Positions 29,501 to 43,100 of a DNA stretch of 64,000 nucleotides are shown here, piece after piece. Below the pieces are notes generated by a model. It had not been told where the DNA came from. It ran no database searches and saw nothing but the letters and a program-made list of their open reading frames with translations. Within the stretch, counting starts at the first letter, position 1, and the number at the start of each line of letters is the position of its first letter. Source of the stretch: Rhabdophis nuchalis (taxonomy: Eukaryota; Chordata; Lepidosauria; Squamata; Natricidae); contig CM077644.1 in the NCBI GenBank assembly GCA_039707465.1, forward strand, positions 95,337,375-95,401,374. Reading direction: 5' to 3'. A program made the translations under genes and the position numbers.

Positions 29501-32500
29501 TAACACAACATTGAATTTTGTCTCCTGTCTCTTCAAAATTTCCTTTACACATTATTAAGGATCATTATATAAAAGCAAATGCATTAGGCCTCTGACAAAT
29601 TTTAGGGGTTAATTTGTATATGCAGCATGTCATCTATTTTATTTTTTTCAAAACAAACAGTGAGGCTCCTCTGAAGTGATCTTCTAAATGATTCAAAAGG
29701 AAGGAAGGAATCCAGATGATTCGGAAGGAAGGAGGCTGACACTTTAAGTTATATAAAATATCATTTATAAATATAGTCATGCAGAGTGGTCTAATATATA
29801 CTCTTATTTTGTGGGACATATAGAAATTAAATAAACAGTATGGTAATAATGTGGCTCTTTAGAAAATTTCAAAACTTAATTTCTAGATCTCACTATTAGG
29901 CATTCTTGGTACCTAGATGGATCATGCTTTTGACTTTCATTGTAACAAGTCTTTGACATATCTCAGAAGTCATTATATAATACAGTAGCAGATATGAACA
30001 AACAAATAAAAAACAGCAAGAATGAAATAAACTCACAAGGGACAGTACCATACAATTTTTGAGAATACATGCAACTTAAAAATGGACCCTTTTACTAAGG
30101 TACCTGTTCCAAAAATCATTGCACAAAGAAAAAAAAACTTCATATTTTTATTTAGATAAAAAGCCTCTTTCTGCTTTAAAGAGCCTTGAATGGATATTAA
30201 GATAAATAACAATACCGTTATTGGTTTTAGTTTGAATAGTTATCTTTTTAGAAACTATGAACATTATCAGCTAATAAAAATTAAATTATTTCGTAATTAC
30301 ATGCAATTTCATTAAGTCCTCTAGCATTGATACATTTTGAAAAAAACAACCTCAATTAATAGTTTAGGTCATTTTCATTAAACCTTTGCTAAAGGACCAG
30401 TGACCACAAGGTTTTAGCTTTAAAAAACAATGATATAGTATCATAATATATAGGCAGAGCACATTTGTTAGGTTAGTAGTGACTGAATTACACATAGCTG
30501 GCTGAATGATAATATAAGAATAACTTATGGAAAATGTTACCTACCGCTGATTCACAAAAGGGGTAGACAATTCTGCAAGCAGACGAAAATTAGCAAAATA
30601 TGCCAATATTCCTCTATCCTAGGAAAAGGAAATAGAAAAACAAACCAGCGATCAGAATTCTAAGTCTTATAAAAATAACACATAATATAAAATGTCTAAA
30701 TATCAACATTATACTCTTAATATAAAATAATAGTAGTAGATTGGATAATTAACCACATAGAATACTGTTTAGGAAAATACACCAAGTTCTTCAATCCTTT
30801 CTCTAATGAATCTAGTATATATCTTCTAGAAACTATTATAAAGATCCACTATATTATTAAAAACTAATAAGAAAAATCATTTTACAAATAACTTCAGTAG
30901 TTCAAAACTATGTAAGTTTTATCCACGTAGAATATAAAGGATCTTAATACTGTTGAATAAAAGCTACTGTGGTCAATGTCCTGATCTCTGAATTTCCATG
31001 TTGCTGTGTATTCTATAGATAGTCCTCAACGTACGACCAGAATTGAATCAAAAATTTCAGTTGCTGAGATAGTTGTTAAGTGAGTTTTGCCCCATTTTAT
31101 AAGCTGTCTGGCCACGTTGTTAAGTGAATCCCTGCAATTGTTAAGTTAGTAACAAGGTTGCTATGTGAATCTGACTTCCCCATTGCTTGTCAGAAGGGCT
31201 CAAAACAGGATCACATGACCTTGGAACACTGCAACCATCATAAATATGAGTCAGTTGCCAAGTATCTATTTATTTTTTATTTTATCAAATTTATACCCCG
31301 CCCTTCTCCTTGTTAGGACCTAGGGCGGCGCACAGGCATCATTAAAAACCATTACAAAACAATACAAACTCTTAAAAGCATATTAAATTAACCTAAAACC
31401 CGTGCTAAAACCCTTTAAAACCTAAAAATTTAAAATTTATAAATATAGTCAGAAATATAGTCAGAAATGGGGGGCTACGCTAGGCCGGCTTGTTGGAATA
31501 GATACGTCTTCAAGCGTTGGCGGAAGAGGTGGAGGTCCGAGATGGTACGAAGGTCGGGGGGTAGGTCGTTCCAGAGGGCCGGGCCCGCCACAGGGAAGGC
31601 CCTTCCCCTGGGTGTCGCCAACCGGCATTGCCCGGCCGACATGAATTTGATCACATGATCATGGTGATGCTGCAACAGTTGTAGGTATGAACAAAGGTCA
31701 TAAGTCACTTTTTTCAGTGCCATTGTAACTTCAAACAGTTAATAAGTGAACTGTTGTAGGTTAAGGATTATCTGCAAATATAATTGAAAACTGCAATGGT
31801 TCCGTATGCTATCAACAATACTGATTTCTGGTGTTAGTCAGATTTGTGTATGGTATACTAATTGCCAAATTTGCATCTAAGGTTAAATTTTGGATACTGC
31901 TGCTTAATTTTAAAGCTTCATTCTCTTAATCTATATATATTATTTATATATGTATATATGTATATATGTATATATGTTAGATTTTTAAGGGCTGAAAATA
32001 AAGAGACCAGGATGGATCCATTTCAGGCTTATTAGCCTTCTTCAGCTGGCCATACTCCCTCTACTGGGATTTGAACCGGTGCTTTCCAGCATTTGAGGCA
32101 AGCCTCTCTATGCCTTGAGCTATCCGGTATCCCTGATACATCAGCCAATTTACAGGACTCTTAAATGAGAGAATATTATCACAGCTCCTGTTCAGAGGTC
32201 CCTTTAAGGGGAGGAGACTTAACGTCATCCCTCTCTGCCCTTCGACTCAACCTAGAGATCATCCAGACAGAGAACCAAATAGATTACTGCTGTGTGACAT
32301 TTTTTTAGATATGTGTTAGATTTTTAAGGGCTGAAAATAAAGAGACCAGGATGGATCCATTTCAGGCTTATTAGCCTTCTTCAGCTGGCCATACTCCTCC
32401 TACTGGGATTTGAACCGGTGCTTTCCAGCATTTGAGGCAAGCCTCTCTATGCCTTGAGCTATCTGGTATCCCTGATACATCAGCCAATTTACAGGACTCT

Positions 32501-35500
32501 TAAATGAGAGAATATATATATATATATATATATATGAAGTGGATATTATTAATCATCCCTTAAAAATTTTTTTAACATATATATATATATGTTTCCACAG
32601 CACCCTGTTAGGCCCCAATTAAGGGAGGAAGCATACTGTTTCCTTTTCTGCCTTTCGGCTCATCACCAGAAACCATCTAGACAGAAAGCCATGCATTCTG
32701 TTGTGTAATTTTTTTTAATATGTGTATTATGTTTTTGAGCTGATCAATAAATAAGTCAGGAAGACTAGGATAGATCTATTTCGAGCTTTTTAGCTCTCAT
32801 CAGCTAGGCATACCCTTACTGGGATTCGAACTGGGGCTGTATTACATGCCAGGCGATATATATATATATATAAATGCGAAAACACTCATGCAGGAATCAC
32901 GAAATCTCCAGAACCATAAAGCCTACAAACTTGAAATATGGCACATATGCACTTCGTGGCTTCTAGGTGCTTCTTCTTGACATGAGCCATTAATCTTAAT
33001 GGTAAGTCTATTAAAATCCATTTTTGCTAAAACACATGTATACTTGTTATGGTATAAAATTAACATGGAACTTACCAGTACAAAGTAATATGCATATAGA
33101 GCTAGTACATGGTGAATTACAAAAAATACATCCCCAATTGCCTTCCAGTGAAAAATAATGAGCAACAAATCTAAAAAGGAATGAAGAATGGGTGAGTACA
33201 TTTCTACAATTATTACATTTTATTTTAAAACTTCTAATGCTGCAAGGCAGAGAGACAAGATTATTTCTCTTTTTCTGTTATCATGATAAAAATTTCCAAT
33301 TGGCCCTTGCCAGAACATCATCAAAAATAGAACCCAAAACTTTGACTTATGATCTCTTAACATTTATTGTTCCTAGTGATACAAATATCAGATTTGCCTC
33401 ACCATAGGAAGTTATTATCAAATCTAGTCCTGAAGTTTAGGGGTGGAATTCTACCAGTTCGGACTGGTTAGGGTGAACCAGTTTGCCCCAATGATCAGAT
33501 GGGCCCATCCACCCGCCCTTTTTTCCTATCTTTATCTTTTCAGCTGATTTGCGCGGCACAGCAGACTGCTGCGTGAATCAGCTGTGTTACTCCTCCAAAG
33601 AAACCCGGAAGTGAAGATTTCTTCAAAGTGTGCATACGTGTACAGCGCACTTCAGGTGTGCATGTGTGCAAATTGCGCTATCACTGAACCGGTTAGTAAA
33701 CCGGGAGGATCCCATCACTGCTGAAGTTGCCTAATGTTTCAAACAGTAGCAATCTCCTCCCACCTTATGTTTAGAAATATTTGAGTTTTTATTTAAGACA
33801 TGCAAGAGGATGCATACTATATTCATGTGTGTCCTGAAATAGCCTTTAAAACTGAGGACCAGTGAAGTTGTTGAACTTAAAAAAAAACCAATATGTTTTC
33901 CCGCTGATTAATCAATAGCCATCTCAAGGAGAACTCAGAGGAAGACATGTAATTAGGAAGCTAAGTTTTCCTCCTTGAGCAGCCCTCATTTATTTTCTCT
34001 TAGTTATTTTTCTGTGGTTATTAAATTATTGATACCAAATTAGAGCTAGCACCATAGAAGCAGGGAGAAAAATTGGGAAAAAAGTAATTCTTGTTACTCA
34101 GGCTTGAGAATGAGAAATTGACAGAAGGAAATATTTTGATACTTAACACAATACTGTCATGTTATGAAATAAAATAATCATATTTTTACAGCACAATTTT
34201 TGGTGTGAGGGAAAATATGGTCTGCTTCCTACAGACAGACTTTCCTAAAGAGGGGCCTGTTTTGGAAAACCTTCTGTTAAAAGGTTCTTTCAAAACAGAT
34301 GACTTACAATAAATTATACACGTAAAATTTTACACATTACCTGAAATGAGGTAGCCTATAGTGACAGCAAGATTTAGTTGCACTGTAGAAGGATCACCCC
34401 TATAAAACAAAGACATCCAAGGAATGACATTACATTAAATGTAATGTAATAATTTTGCATTTTGCTTATTTTTATTCCCCACCACCACCACCACACATAT
34501 GATGATTCACTTTTTTTGATGTTGGAAGAGAGACACCACATCCACTAAGATGATCCTACAACTCTGATAAATGGCAAACAGGCAAGAGAAAAGTTTCTGG
34601 ACAGACATATTTAAGAAGATTAATATATAATATTCTGAAGACAAACTGAGAGGATTAGTCATTATTCAGCCAATTAGGTTGTTAACTTCCTCCACCTTTG
34701 CTCTATTTCAGTTTCAATTAAGGGGGAATAATATCTCCATTCCGGCATAGGAAGTGATCCAAAGGAAGTGAGTAAAGGTAATCCTCAACTTATGACTGGT
34801 ACACTTAAGTTACTTCAAAGTTACAACGGATTCCCCCCAAAGATACTATTGACATGGTCACATAAGCATATTTTGGGATCTCAGCAATTGGTCCACATTT
34901 AAGGTTATCTGACTCAGCCCACAGTCATTTGACCTTGATTTAAGAGGATTTTACTGAAAACGATTGCTTCCGGTTTTCAGTGAGAATGGTTAATAGCAAA
35001 CAATCAGTTTGCTTAACAACTGTCTGACACTTAATGGTCTGTGATGATTTAATTTAATTTCATTTCATTTATTACATTTATAAACCGCGCCACTCTCCCC
35101 AAAGGGACTCGGGGCAGTGATTCACTCACTAACTGCCACAAAAAAAGTGGTAACATCAAATTGGTTGTGTTATAACCTCTTTTTGATCATCATGACCTAC
35201 TATTATAATGGGCAGGCTCGTTTATGGGCGTAAGTTGGAATTACCTGCATATAGTAATAGCTGGGGTCAGGCTGCCTCAGATTTTTTGTTTTAATGAAGC
35301 AAAGGCCTCCAGTGTCCTCCACATTATAGTTAAATATAACTGTAATTTTAGAAAGCTTTGAGTAGCAAATAGATATATACCTCTTAGGTTTTTTAAAATT
35401 AAATTTAATGATAATTTGACCGGCAAAAAAAATAAATAACAAAGGACAGAGAAAATGAGATTTACAAACCAAGGTATTTCTTACCAAACACGGTCAGCAT

Positions 35501-38500
35501 TAACAGCTTCATCATACAATAAAATATACACACAAAATATTCCAACCACCAAGGCATGGACTGTAGATACTGTCCTAAAATGACAAAAGCAATCCCATAA
35601 GCTACCTTTAATTTGGTGACACAATAATGAAAAAAAGAAACAACTTCCTATCATCTTAAAATGAGATGTATGCAATATAAATGTTTCTTATGTACTGGAT
35701 AGCTCATTAAAAATAATGTGGGTTGATTATAATTATACTATAGTTGTAACTCTGTAATTGAAACTTTGCTCCATATGTTTTCAAGAGGCAAGTGGACTTT
35801 CTGGTTTTTCTTTCAAGACGTTTCACTTCACATTGAAGAAACTTCTTCAGCTCTGGAAGAAGCTTCTTGGATGAGAAGCGAAACATCTTGAAAAAAAACC
35901 CAGAAAGTCTGGTTGTCTCTTTTATATTGAAAAAGTTTTATTGGTTTTTACAATTTTTCAAAGGGATAGGGAATACAGAAACATTTTAAGAACTTTCGCG
36001 TCGGGATCATTGGCCCTTCCAGGGCTTCATAATAAAATATTGAGAAAATATTTTTCCAAAAATACTCCAAGGTGAAAATAAGTACATGTTTCCTAAATTC
36101 TCAATTCTATGCTAGCAGTCGTGTGCAAACATCCAGATATAAAGGTTATACAATATTAATAATAAAAAAAGCAAAGTTATTTTTTCGATCTAAGTCTCTT
36201 GGCAATTGTATCTTCTTTTTCTCCTCCCTGGCCCCCAGCGGGCGGGGCCGTGGCCCCCCCTGCCCCCCCTGAATCATCCCCCAGGACAGAGGAATGTTTT
36301 TTAAGAAAGGCTTCCACCTCAACAACTGTTTTAATCCTTATTCTTCCTTCATCCCAGAACACCAACATCCCTTCCGGCATCGCCCACCTAATCCCGTGGT
36401 CAAACAATTTTTTAGATAAGAAGGAATACCTCCTTCTCATCTCTCTAATCTTTTTTGGGATCTGCTTCAAGATGGCGACTTCCTTTTGTTGGTAAATTAA
36501 CGGCCCCCCTCTCTGCGCCTTCAAAATTCCCTCTCTGGTTGACCTTCTGACAAATTTAATATGTATCTCTCTGGGTACTTCATTTATCCTGGCATATGTC
36601 GAATTTATTCTGTAGATTAGGTCAATGTCCCCCCTGATCTCATCTTCAGGTTTATGTAAATAGTGTGCTAAAATTGTACTCATGAGTTCAGGAAGACATT
36701 CACCAGATTCTTCAGAAATATTCTGAAATCTTAAAAAATATGACATCCTTTCAAAATCCATCCTAGACATATGACCAGATAAATATGCAATATTGCCCCA
36801 ACCAGCCCCCCTTCCAGCTCCTCAGTCTTCTGTGTGTTCTCCAGCACTTGCTTCCGTGTTTCCAGAAGATCCTTCTTGAAGCTACTATTGTCTTCTCTCA
36901 AAGCTTTAATTTCCTGCACCAGAGCTTGTAACACTGATTCCATAGATGGCATTCTTTGTTCCAATCCTGCCAATTCTGATTTTGATGCCATGGTAAGCTG
37001 TTAAAGTCAGTGCCACTAAGATGGCGTTTTTGGGGTGGGGCCGTTTGAAGCAGGTCAGGAGAAAAACAGTTCAGATGAAAGTTGTAAAAAGTCCAAGACC
37101 CAGCAGAGAAACACTTTTCACAGTCAATAATTATAGCAGAGAAGGCACTCCAGGGAAGGAATCAATTAATCCAGAAATTTCTTCATTAGTAGAGAGAGAG
37201 AGTCCAAATCACAAAGAGATGTTGGTAATCTTCCAAAAATAAAAATAATCATTCAGGAACAAAGGGAGCCATCCTCCACCGCCCAGTCTGAGAGCCAGCA
37301 GGAGAAAGTAACAAAAGAAAAATTGTTTCAAGCCAGCCGGACTTAGATACATTGTAAAGAAGCAAGCCGCAAATCATTTTCACTTAGTTCAAACAGTCCG
37401 GAAACAAAATATCCGCTTCCTCGCAATGAGGAGCCATTTCTAAACGCCGCTTTAAATCCGAGGGGGGGTTTAACAAACAAACACCCCCCTCTACGTTCTT
37501 TCAGTCCAGGCTGCCAGCACAAATAATATTAAAAATCACTCACTCTTCACCTCGCTGCCAAAGCCCCGGGGAGCCTTCCGACCCGAACGCTCAGCTCTTT
37601 TTAAATTCGTTGTTCGTTGCCGTCCTCCATTGGCGAAGGGAAAACCCCCTGCAGCATGTCTCCTCTTACCTAGGCCGAAGACAAGGGCCGTTTTCCCGCC
37701 GCCGCTGGGAGAAACAGACCCAGGCGAGCCAGCCCTACGGAAGGCCCCCAAAAAAGGGGGTGCCTCGCCCCCGTCGGGGGGCAGAAAAAAGAACAAAGCG
37801 GCGAACGAGTCCAAGACTCGTCCGTCGCCGCTGGAAGGCGGAACCGGAAGTCAGAAAGTCTGGTTGTCTCTTGAAAAAGCACCTTTGGGACAACCATGAC
37901 TAGGAAGACTGAGAATCTCCATAGACATTTGCTCCATATAGTTTTTGCCTTGCCAAATTCATTGTTCTATTTTGCAATATGCCAACTAATTGCTATTATT
38001 CTGGATCAACTGTTCTATGATGCATATGTTTTTCTTGGTTATATTTGTAATCTATAAAGATCAAGATTATGATAATGTTGTCTGTTCAGTCAAGGCCAAC
38101 TCTTGGCGATTCTATGGGCCAAGCCTCTCGCATCTTCCGATCTTGCACTATTTCTTTGAGTTTTTCTATGTTCTAGCGAAGGGATGCGATGGCTCAGTGA
38201 CTAAGACACACTGAGCTTGTCGATCAGAAAAAATGGCAGTTCGGTGATTCGAATCCCTAGTACCGCGTAACAGTGTGAGCTCCATTACTTGTACCAGCTT
38301 CTGCCAACCTAGTAGTTCAAAAGCACGTAAAAATGTAAGTAGAAAAATTGGAACCACCTTCAGTGCGCCTTTGACATTTAGTCATGCTGGCCACATGACC
38401 ATGGAGATGTCTTTGGCTCTTCGGCTTTGAAACAGGGATGAGCACCACCCCCTAGAGTCAGAATGACTAACACATGTGTGAAGGGAACCTTTACCTTATG

Positions 38501-40065
38501 TTCTGACTGGTGTCAGCTTTGATAGTGTCCAACCACCGTGTTCTTTGACAGCCTGGTTTCCCTTTACCACTAACTCTTTCAAACATGAATTGTTTTGTCC
38601 AATGAATTCCCCCACATGACAAGGCTAAAGTAAGAAGCAGTTTCATGATTTTACCTCCTGGTGATATGTCTGGTGTTATGCATTCCAGTACTTGATCGTT
38701 AGTCACCTTTGCTGTCCAAGGAATACGCAGGAGCCTTCTTCAGCACCACAGCCCAAACAAGTCAACTTGCTCTCTACATGGGGCTTCCCTTGAGGTGCAC
38801 TCGAAAGCTACAGTTAGTCCAGAATGCAGCCGCGCGGGTGATTACGGGAGCCTCTAGACGCTCCCATATAACACCAATCCTGCGCGAGCTGCACTGGCTT
38901 CCTGTGGTCTTTCGGGTGCGCTTCAAGGTTCTGACGACCATCTTTAAAGCGCTCCATGGCTCGGGGCCTAGTTATATGCGAGACCGTCTCCTGCCCCATA
39001 CATCCCTTTGGCCGATCCGCTCCCACAGAGAGGGCCTTCTCAGGGTGCCGTCGGCCGGACAATGCCGACTGGCGACACCCAGGGGAAGAGCCTTCTCTGT
39101 GGCAGGCCCTGCCCTTTGGAACGACCTACCCCCGAATTGCGTACCATCTCCGACCTCCGCCTCTTCCGCCAGTGTCTAAAGACACATCTCTTTCAGCAAG
39201 CCGGCCTCTCCTAACCTCCCGTCAGGGCTATTTTAATTGGTTTTAGCATAGGACCGTAAATTTAATATGTTTTTAAATTTTGTATTTATTGTTTTGTATA
39301 TTTTTAAATTCCTATGCGCCGCCCTGGGTCCTTCGTGGAGAAGGGCGGGATTTAAATGTGATTAAAATAAAAAAAATTAAAAAAAAACTTTCTTCCTGAC
39401 TTTGCTTTTTTAAAAGTCCAACCTTTACAACCATAGTTAGCTTACAGGGAACACAATAGAACGACCTAACCTATATTTGGTTGCCAGGCTGATGTCCTTG
39501 CTTTTCCAAAAGATCAAGAATATTGAACTTTCTGGACATAGCTGTTGGCTGAAATGAGGAGAATTCTACACTATGGATCAGATTTTAATACAGAGCCCTT
39601 ATTTGCTTACTGGGAAATGTATCTTTTCCTGAATTACAACATTTCTATTGTCTATTATTTCAAGAAATCATGTTTGCTTTGTGTATTATGTTGCTGTTAG
39701 CTTTCTGGCTTTAATATAGAACATAAATTGAAAAATGTAATGTAATGTAAAAACTTTATATTTTGCCATACGGTCTGTCTGAAGAAAAACAAGTCTCCTG
39801 GTATCCATTCATTTGACTTCACTCAAAATCAGAGAAAAAAATGTAGAGCATTCCTCTCTCAGATACCCAGGCTACTATGCACAGTATATGCAGCAATAAC
39901 TACCATATTTTTCAGAGTATAAGACGCACTGGAGTATAAGACGCACACAGGTTTTGAAGAGGCAATTTTTTTAAAAAAGTAGGTGGGTACGTAGAGGGAG
40001 GGAAAGAGAGAGAAATACAGTAGGTAGGTAGAGAGAGAGAGTAGGTAGGTAGGTAGATAAAGGGA

Positions 40066-40145
<80 letters not shown>

Positions 40146-43100
40146 CAGTAGGGAGATAGGTAGGGAGAGAAAGTGTGTAGATAGATACCGTATTTTTCGG
40201 AGTATAAGACACACCTTTTTTCCTCTAAAGAGAGGCTGAAAATCTGGGTGCGTCTTATACATCGAATACAGCATTTTTTGCCTCCTGGAACCCCGCCCCC
40301 TTCACCAAACTGGCTGTGCCTAGCCTTATGGAGGCTTCCAGAGAGCTCCTGGGGGCTGGGGAGGGCAGAAATTAGCCTAAATTGGGCCATTTTGCCCCTC
40401 CCCAGCCCCCAGCAGCACTCTATAAGCCTCCACAGGGCTATGCATGCAATTTATTTGACAAAAAAATAGCCCATTTTCGTGATAAATGAGCCATTTTTTT
40501 GCTCATTTTCCATACACACACCCCAGAAGCACTCTGCAAGCCCGCCCCCCCAAGGCTAGTCATGCTTTTTATTTGAAGAAAAATGGCCCCGTTTTCGCGG
40601 AGAAACAAGCAGTTTTGGGGAGGTTTGCAGAGCGCAAAAACACTTTCGGAAAGCTCTTTTGGAAGGCTCTTTAACTGTTTCTGTGCCAGAAGAAACAAAG
40701 TCTTAAGGTTTGTCAGCTATTTCCTTCTCCAGGACATGGATAAATACATCTGGAAACATCAACCTACTTACTACTACTACTACTACTCTCTCTCTCTCCC
40801 TACCTACCTACTGTATTTCTCTATTTCTCGCTCTCTCTCCTTCAACCTACCGACCTACCGACCTACCTACCTACCTACCCACACTCTCTCTCTCCCTACC
40901 TACCTACTGTATTTCTCTTTCTTTCTCTCTCTCTCTCTCTCTATCCTTCTACCTACCTATGCACACACACACACTCTCTCCCCCCCTACCTATCTACTGT
41001 ATTTCTCTTATCTCTCTCTATTTCTCTCTCTCTATTTCTCTCTCTCTATTCTTTTATCTACCTACCTACCCTCTCTTTCCCTCCCTCTCTATCCCACTGT
41101 ATTTCTCTCTCTCTTTATTCTCTCTCTCTATTCCTTTATCTACCTACATACATACATACACATTCTCTCTCTCCCTCCCTACTACCTACTGTATTTCTCT
41201 CTATCACTCTACCTACCTATTTACACACACACTCTCTCTCTACATTCCTACTGTATTTCTCTCTCTCTCCCCCTTTACTTACCTACCTACCTATACACAC
41301 ACTCTCTCTCTCCCTCCCTACTGTATTTCTCTCTTTCGATTTCTCTCTCTATCCTTCTACCTACCTATCTACTTACACACACACTCTCTGTCTCCCTACC
41401 TATGTACTGTATTTCTCTCTATTTCTCTCTCTTTCTATCCCTTTATCTACCTACCTACCTACTTTCTCTACCTACCTACCTACTGTATTTTTCTTTCTTT
41501 CTCTCCCTCTCTATCCCTCTATCTACCTACCTACTTTTTTTTGTAATTTACCTCTTCAAAACCTTGGTGCGCCTTATACTCCGGTGCGTCTTATACTCCA
41601 AAAAATACGGTAGGTAGGTAGGTAGAGGGATAGAGAGAGAAAAATAGAGAGAGAGAAATACAGTAGATAGGTAGGGGGAGAGTGAGAGAGAGAAGGTAGG
41701 TAGGTATATAGGTAGATAGATGGAGAGCGAGAGAGAGAAATACAGTAGGTAGGTAGGTAGATGTTTCCATGTGTATTATTTATCCATGTGTTGGAGAAGG
41801 AAATTGCTGTAGCACCTAAAACTTTGTTTCTGCTGGCACAGCACTTGACCAATGTAATTCTCATCAATCCCTCTAATTCAGGGGTTCCCAAACTTGGCAA
41901 CTTTAAGACTTGTGGACTTCAATTCCCAGAATTCTCCAGCCTGCTATGTCCACAAGCTATGCTGGCTCGATAATTCTAGGAGTTGAAGTCCACAACTCTT
42001 AAAGTTGCCAAGTAGCTAAACAGCCTTCCGAAAGGGGAAAAAAAGTTTTTTGCACTCTGCAAACCTCCCCAAAATGGCCCGTTTTTTTGTGAAAATGGGT
42101 CGGTTTTTTCCAAATAAAAGGCATGAATAGCCTTGGGGGTGGGGGCTTGCAGAGTGCTCGTGGGGGGGAATGAGCAAAAAAAACAGTCCATTTTTCATCA
42201 AAACGGGCCATTTTTATGTCAAAATTTGCACGCATAGCCTTATGGAGGCTTATAGAGTGCTGCTGGGGGCTGGAGGGGGGGGGGGCAAAAACAGCCCATT
42301 CTAGGCTCATTTCTGCCCTCCCCAGCCCCCAGGAGCTCTCTGGAAGCTTCTATAAGGCTATACACAGCCATTTTGGTGAAGGGGGTGGGGTTTCGGGAGG
42401 CAGAAAAATGCTGTATTTGATGTATAGGACGCACCCAGATTTTCAGCCTCTTTTTAGGGAAAAAAGGTGTGTCTTATACTCCGAAAAATGCGGTAACCAA
42501 ATTTAGACTATAAACTCCTTGAAGTCAGAAACTGTTCTGTTGTGTTCTATTAAATGTTTGCACAATAGAGATGTGCAAAACATTTCCTTTTGATCAGGCA
42601 TGAAACATTGTGAAATTTAAGTATGTCAAGCCTCTGAAATGGCTGGCTCAACACAAATCAGCCTGCCAGTTTGAAAAATATTTAAAAGCTTGTATGGCTC
42701 AACACAGACAGGAAAGAACCAGAATATAAACTGATAGCAAGCAGCACCCCTTACTAGCACTGATGATGTTACCTAGCTGGGATAATGAAACGTTTGCAAG
42801 AAAACAAGCAAGCTCAGGGAGCACTCAAGGACCCTCTTCTACTTTGCAGAAAAGGTTTATTTATTTATTTATTTTATTTATTTATAAAATTTATAAACCG
42901 CCCCACTCTCCCCAAGGGGACTCGGGGCGGTGCACAGGAAATTAAAATAGAATAAAAAGACAAACATGACAATAAATAGTACTAAAAATAAATTAAACCC
43001 CTATACCCTGTGCTAAAAAACCTAAAACCATTTAAAATCCTAAAACTTTACCCTTTAAAACCGAATTAAACAATTTAAATTTCAGTCTATATCTAATGGT

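Larger units (their letters stand above)
35775..37926. mobile_element. palindromic MITE interrupted by the ORF1-only L1
   Basis: Two pieces, 35775-35921 and 37873-37926, match the element at 11491-11713: gacgtttc and gagaagcg inverted stems, then the end gactgagaatctccat. The L1-like insertion splits it. The left end is eroded. Confidence 0.7.
39903..42493 (+). mobile_element. same inverted-repeat family, outer copy B split by a nested copy
   Basis: Outer element in two parts (39903-40187 and 41613-42493), flanked by TA on both sides. The nested copy 40188-41610 sits in its array with a TA duplication. The 3' part carries a truncated hAT hairpin at 41880-42015, also found in copy D. Confidence 0.85.

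Noticed and set aside
32040..32110. tRNA-like A and B boxes
   Set aside because: They form the head of a repeated SINE, not a foldable single tRNA gene.
37536..37903. Overlapping Arg/Pro-rich frames on both strands
   Set aside because: They fall in the GC-rich 5' UTR of the ORF1-only L1 element.
38814..39246. Extra open frames over the L2-type 3' part
   Set aside because: They are shadows of the sense reverse-transcriptase C-terminal frame at 38709-39179.
40583..41617. Longest open frame (344 codons), Ser/Leu/Pro/Thr/Tyr-rich with hydrophobic stretches
   Set aside because: It lies across the GGTA/GAGA array of inverted-repeat copy C. Similar frames appear in all four copies and in several frames at once. 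Low-complexity translation of a repeat, not a protein.
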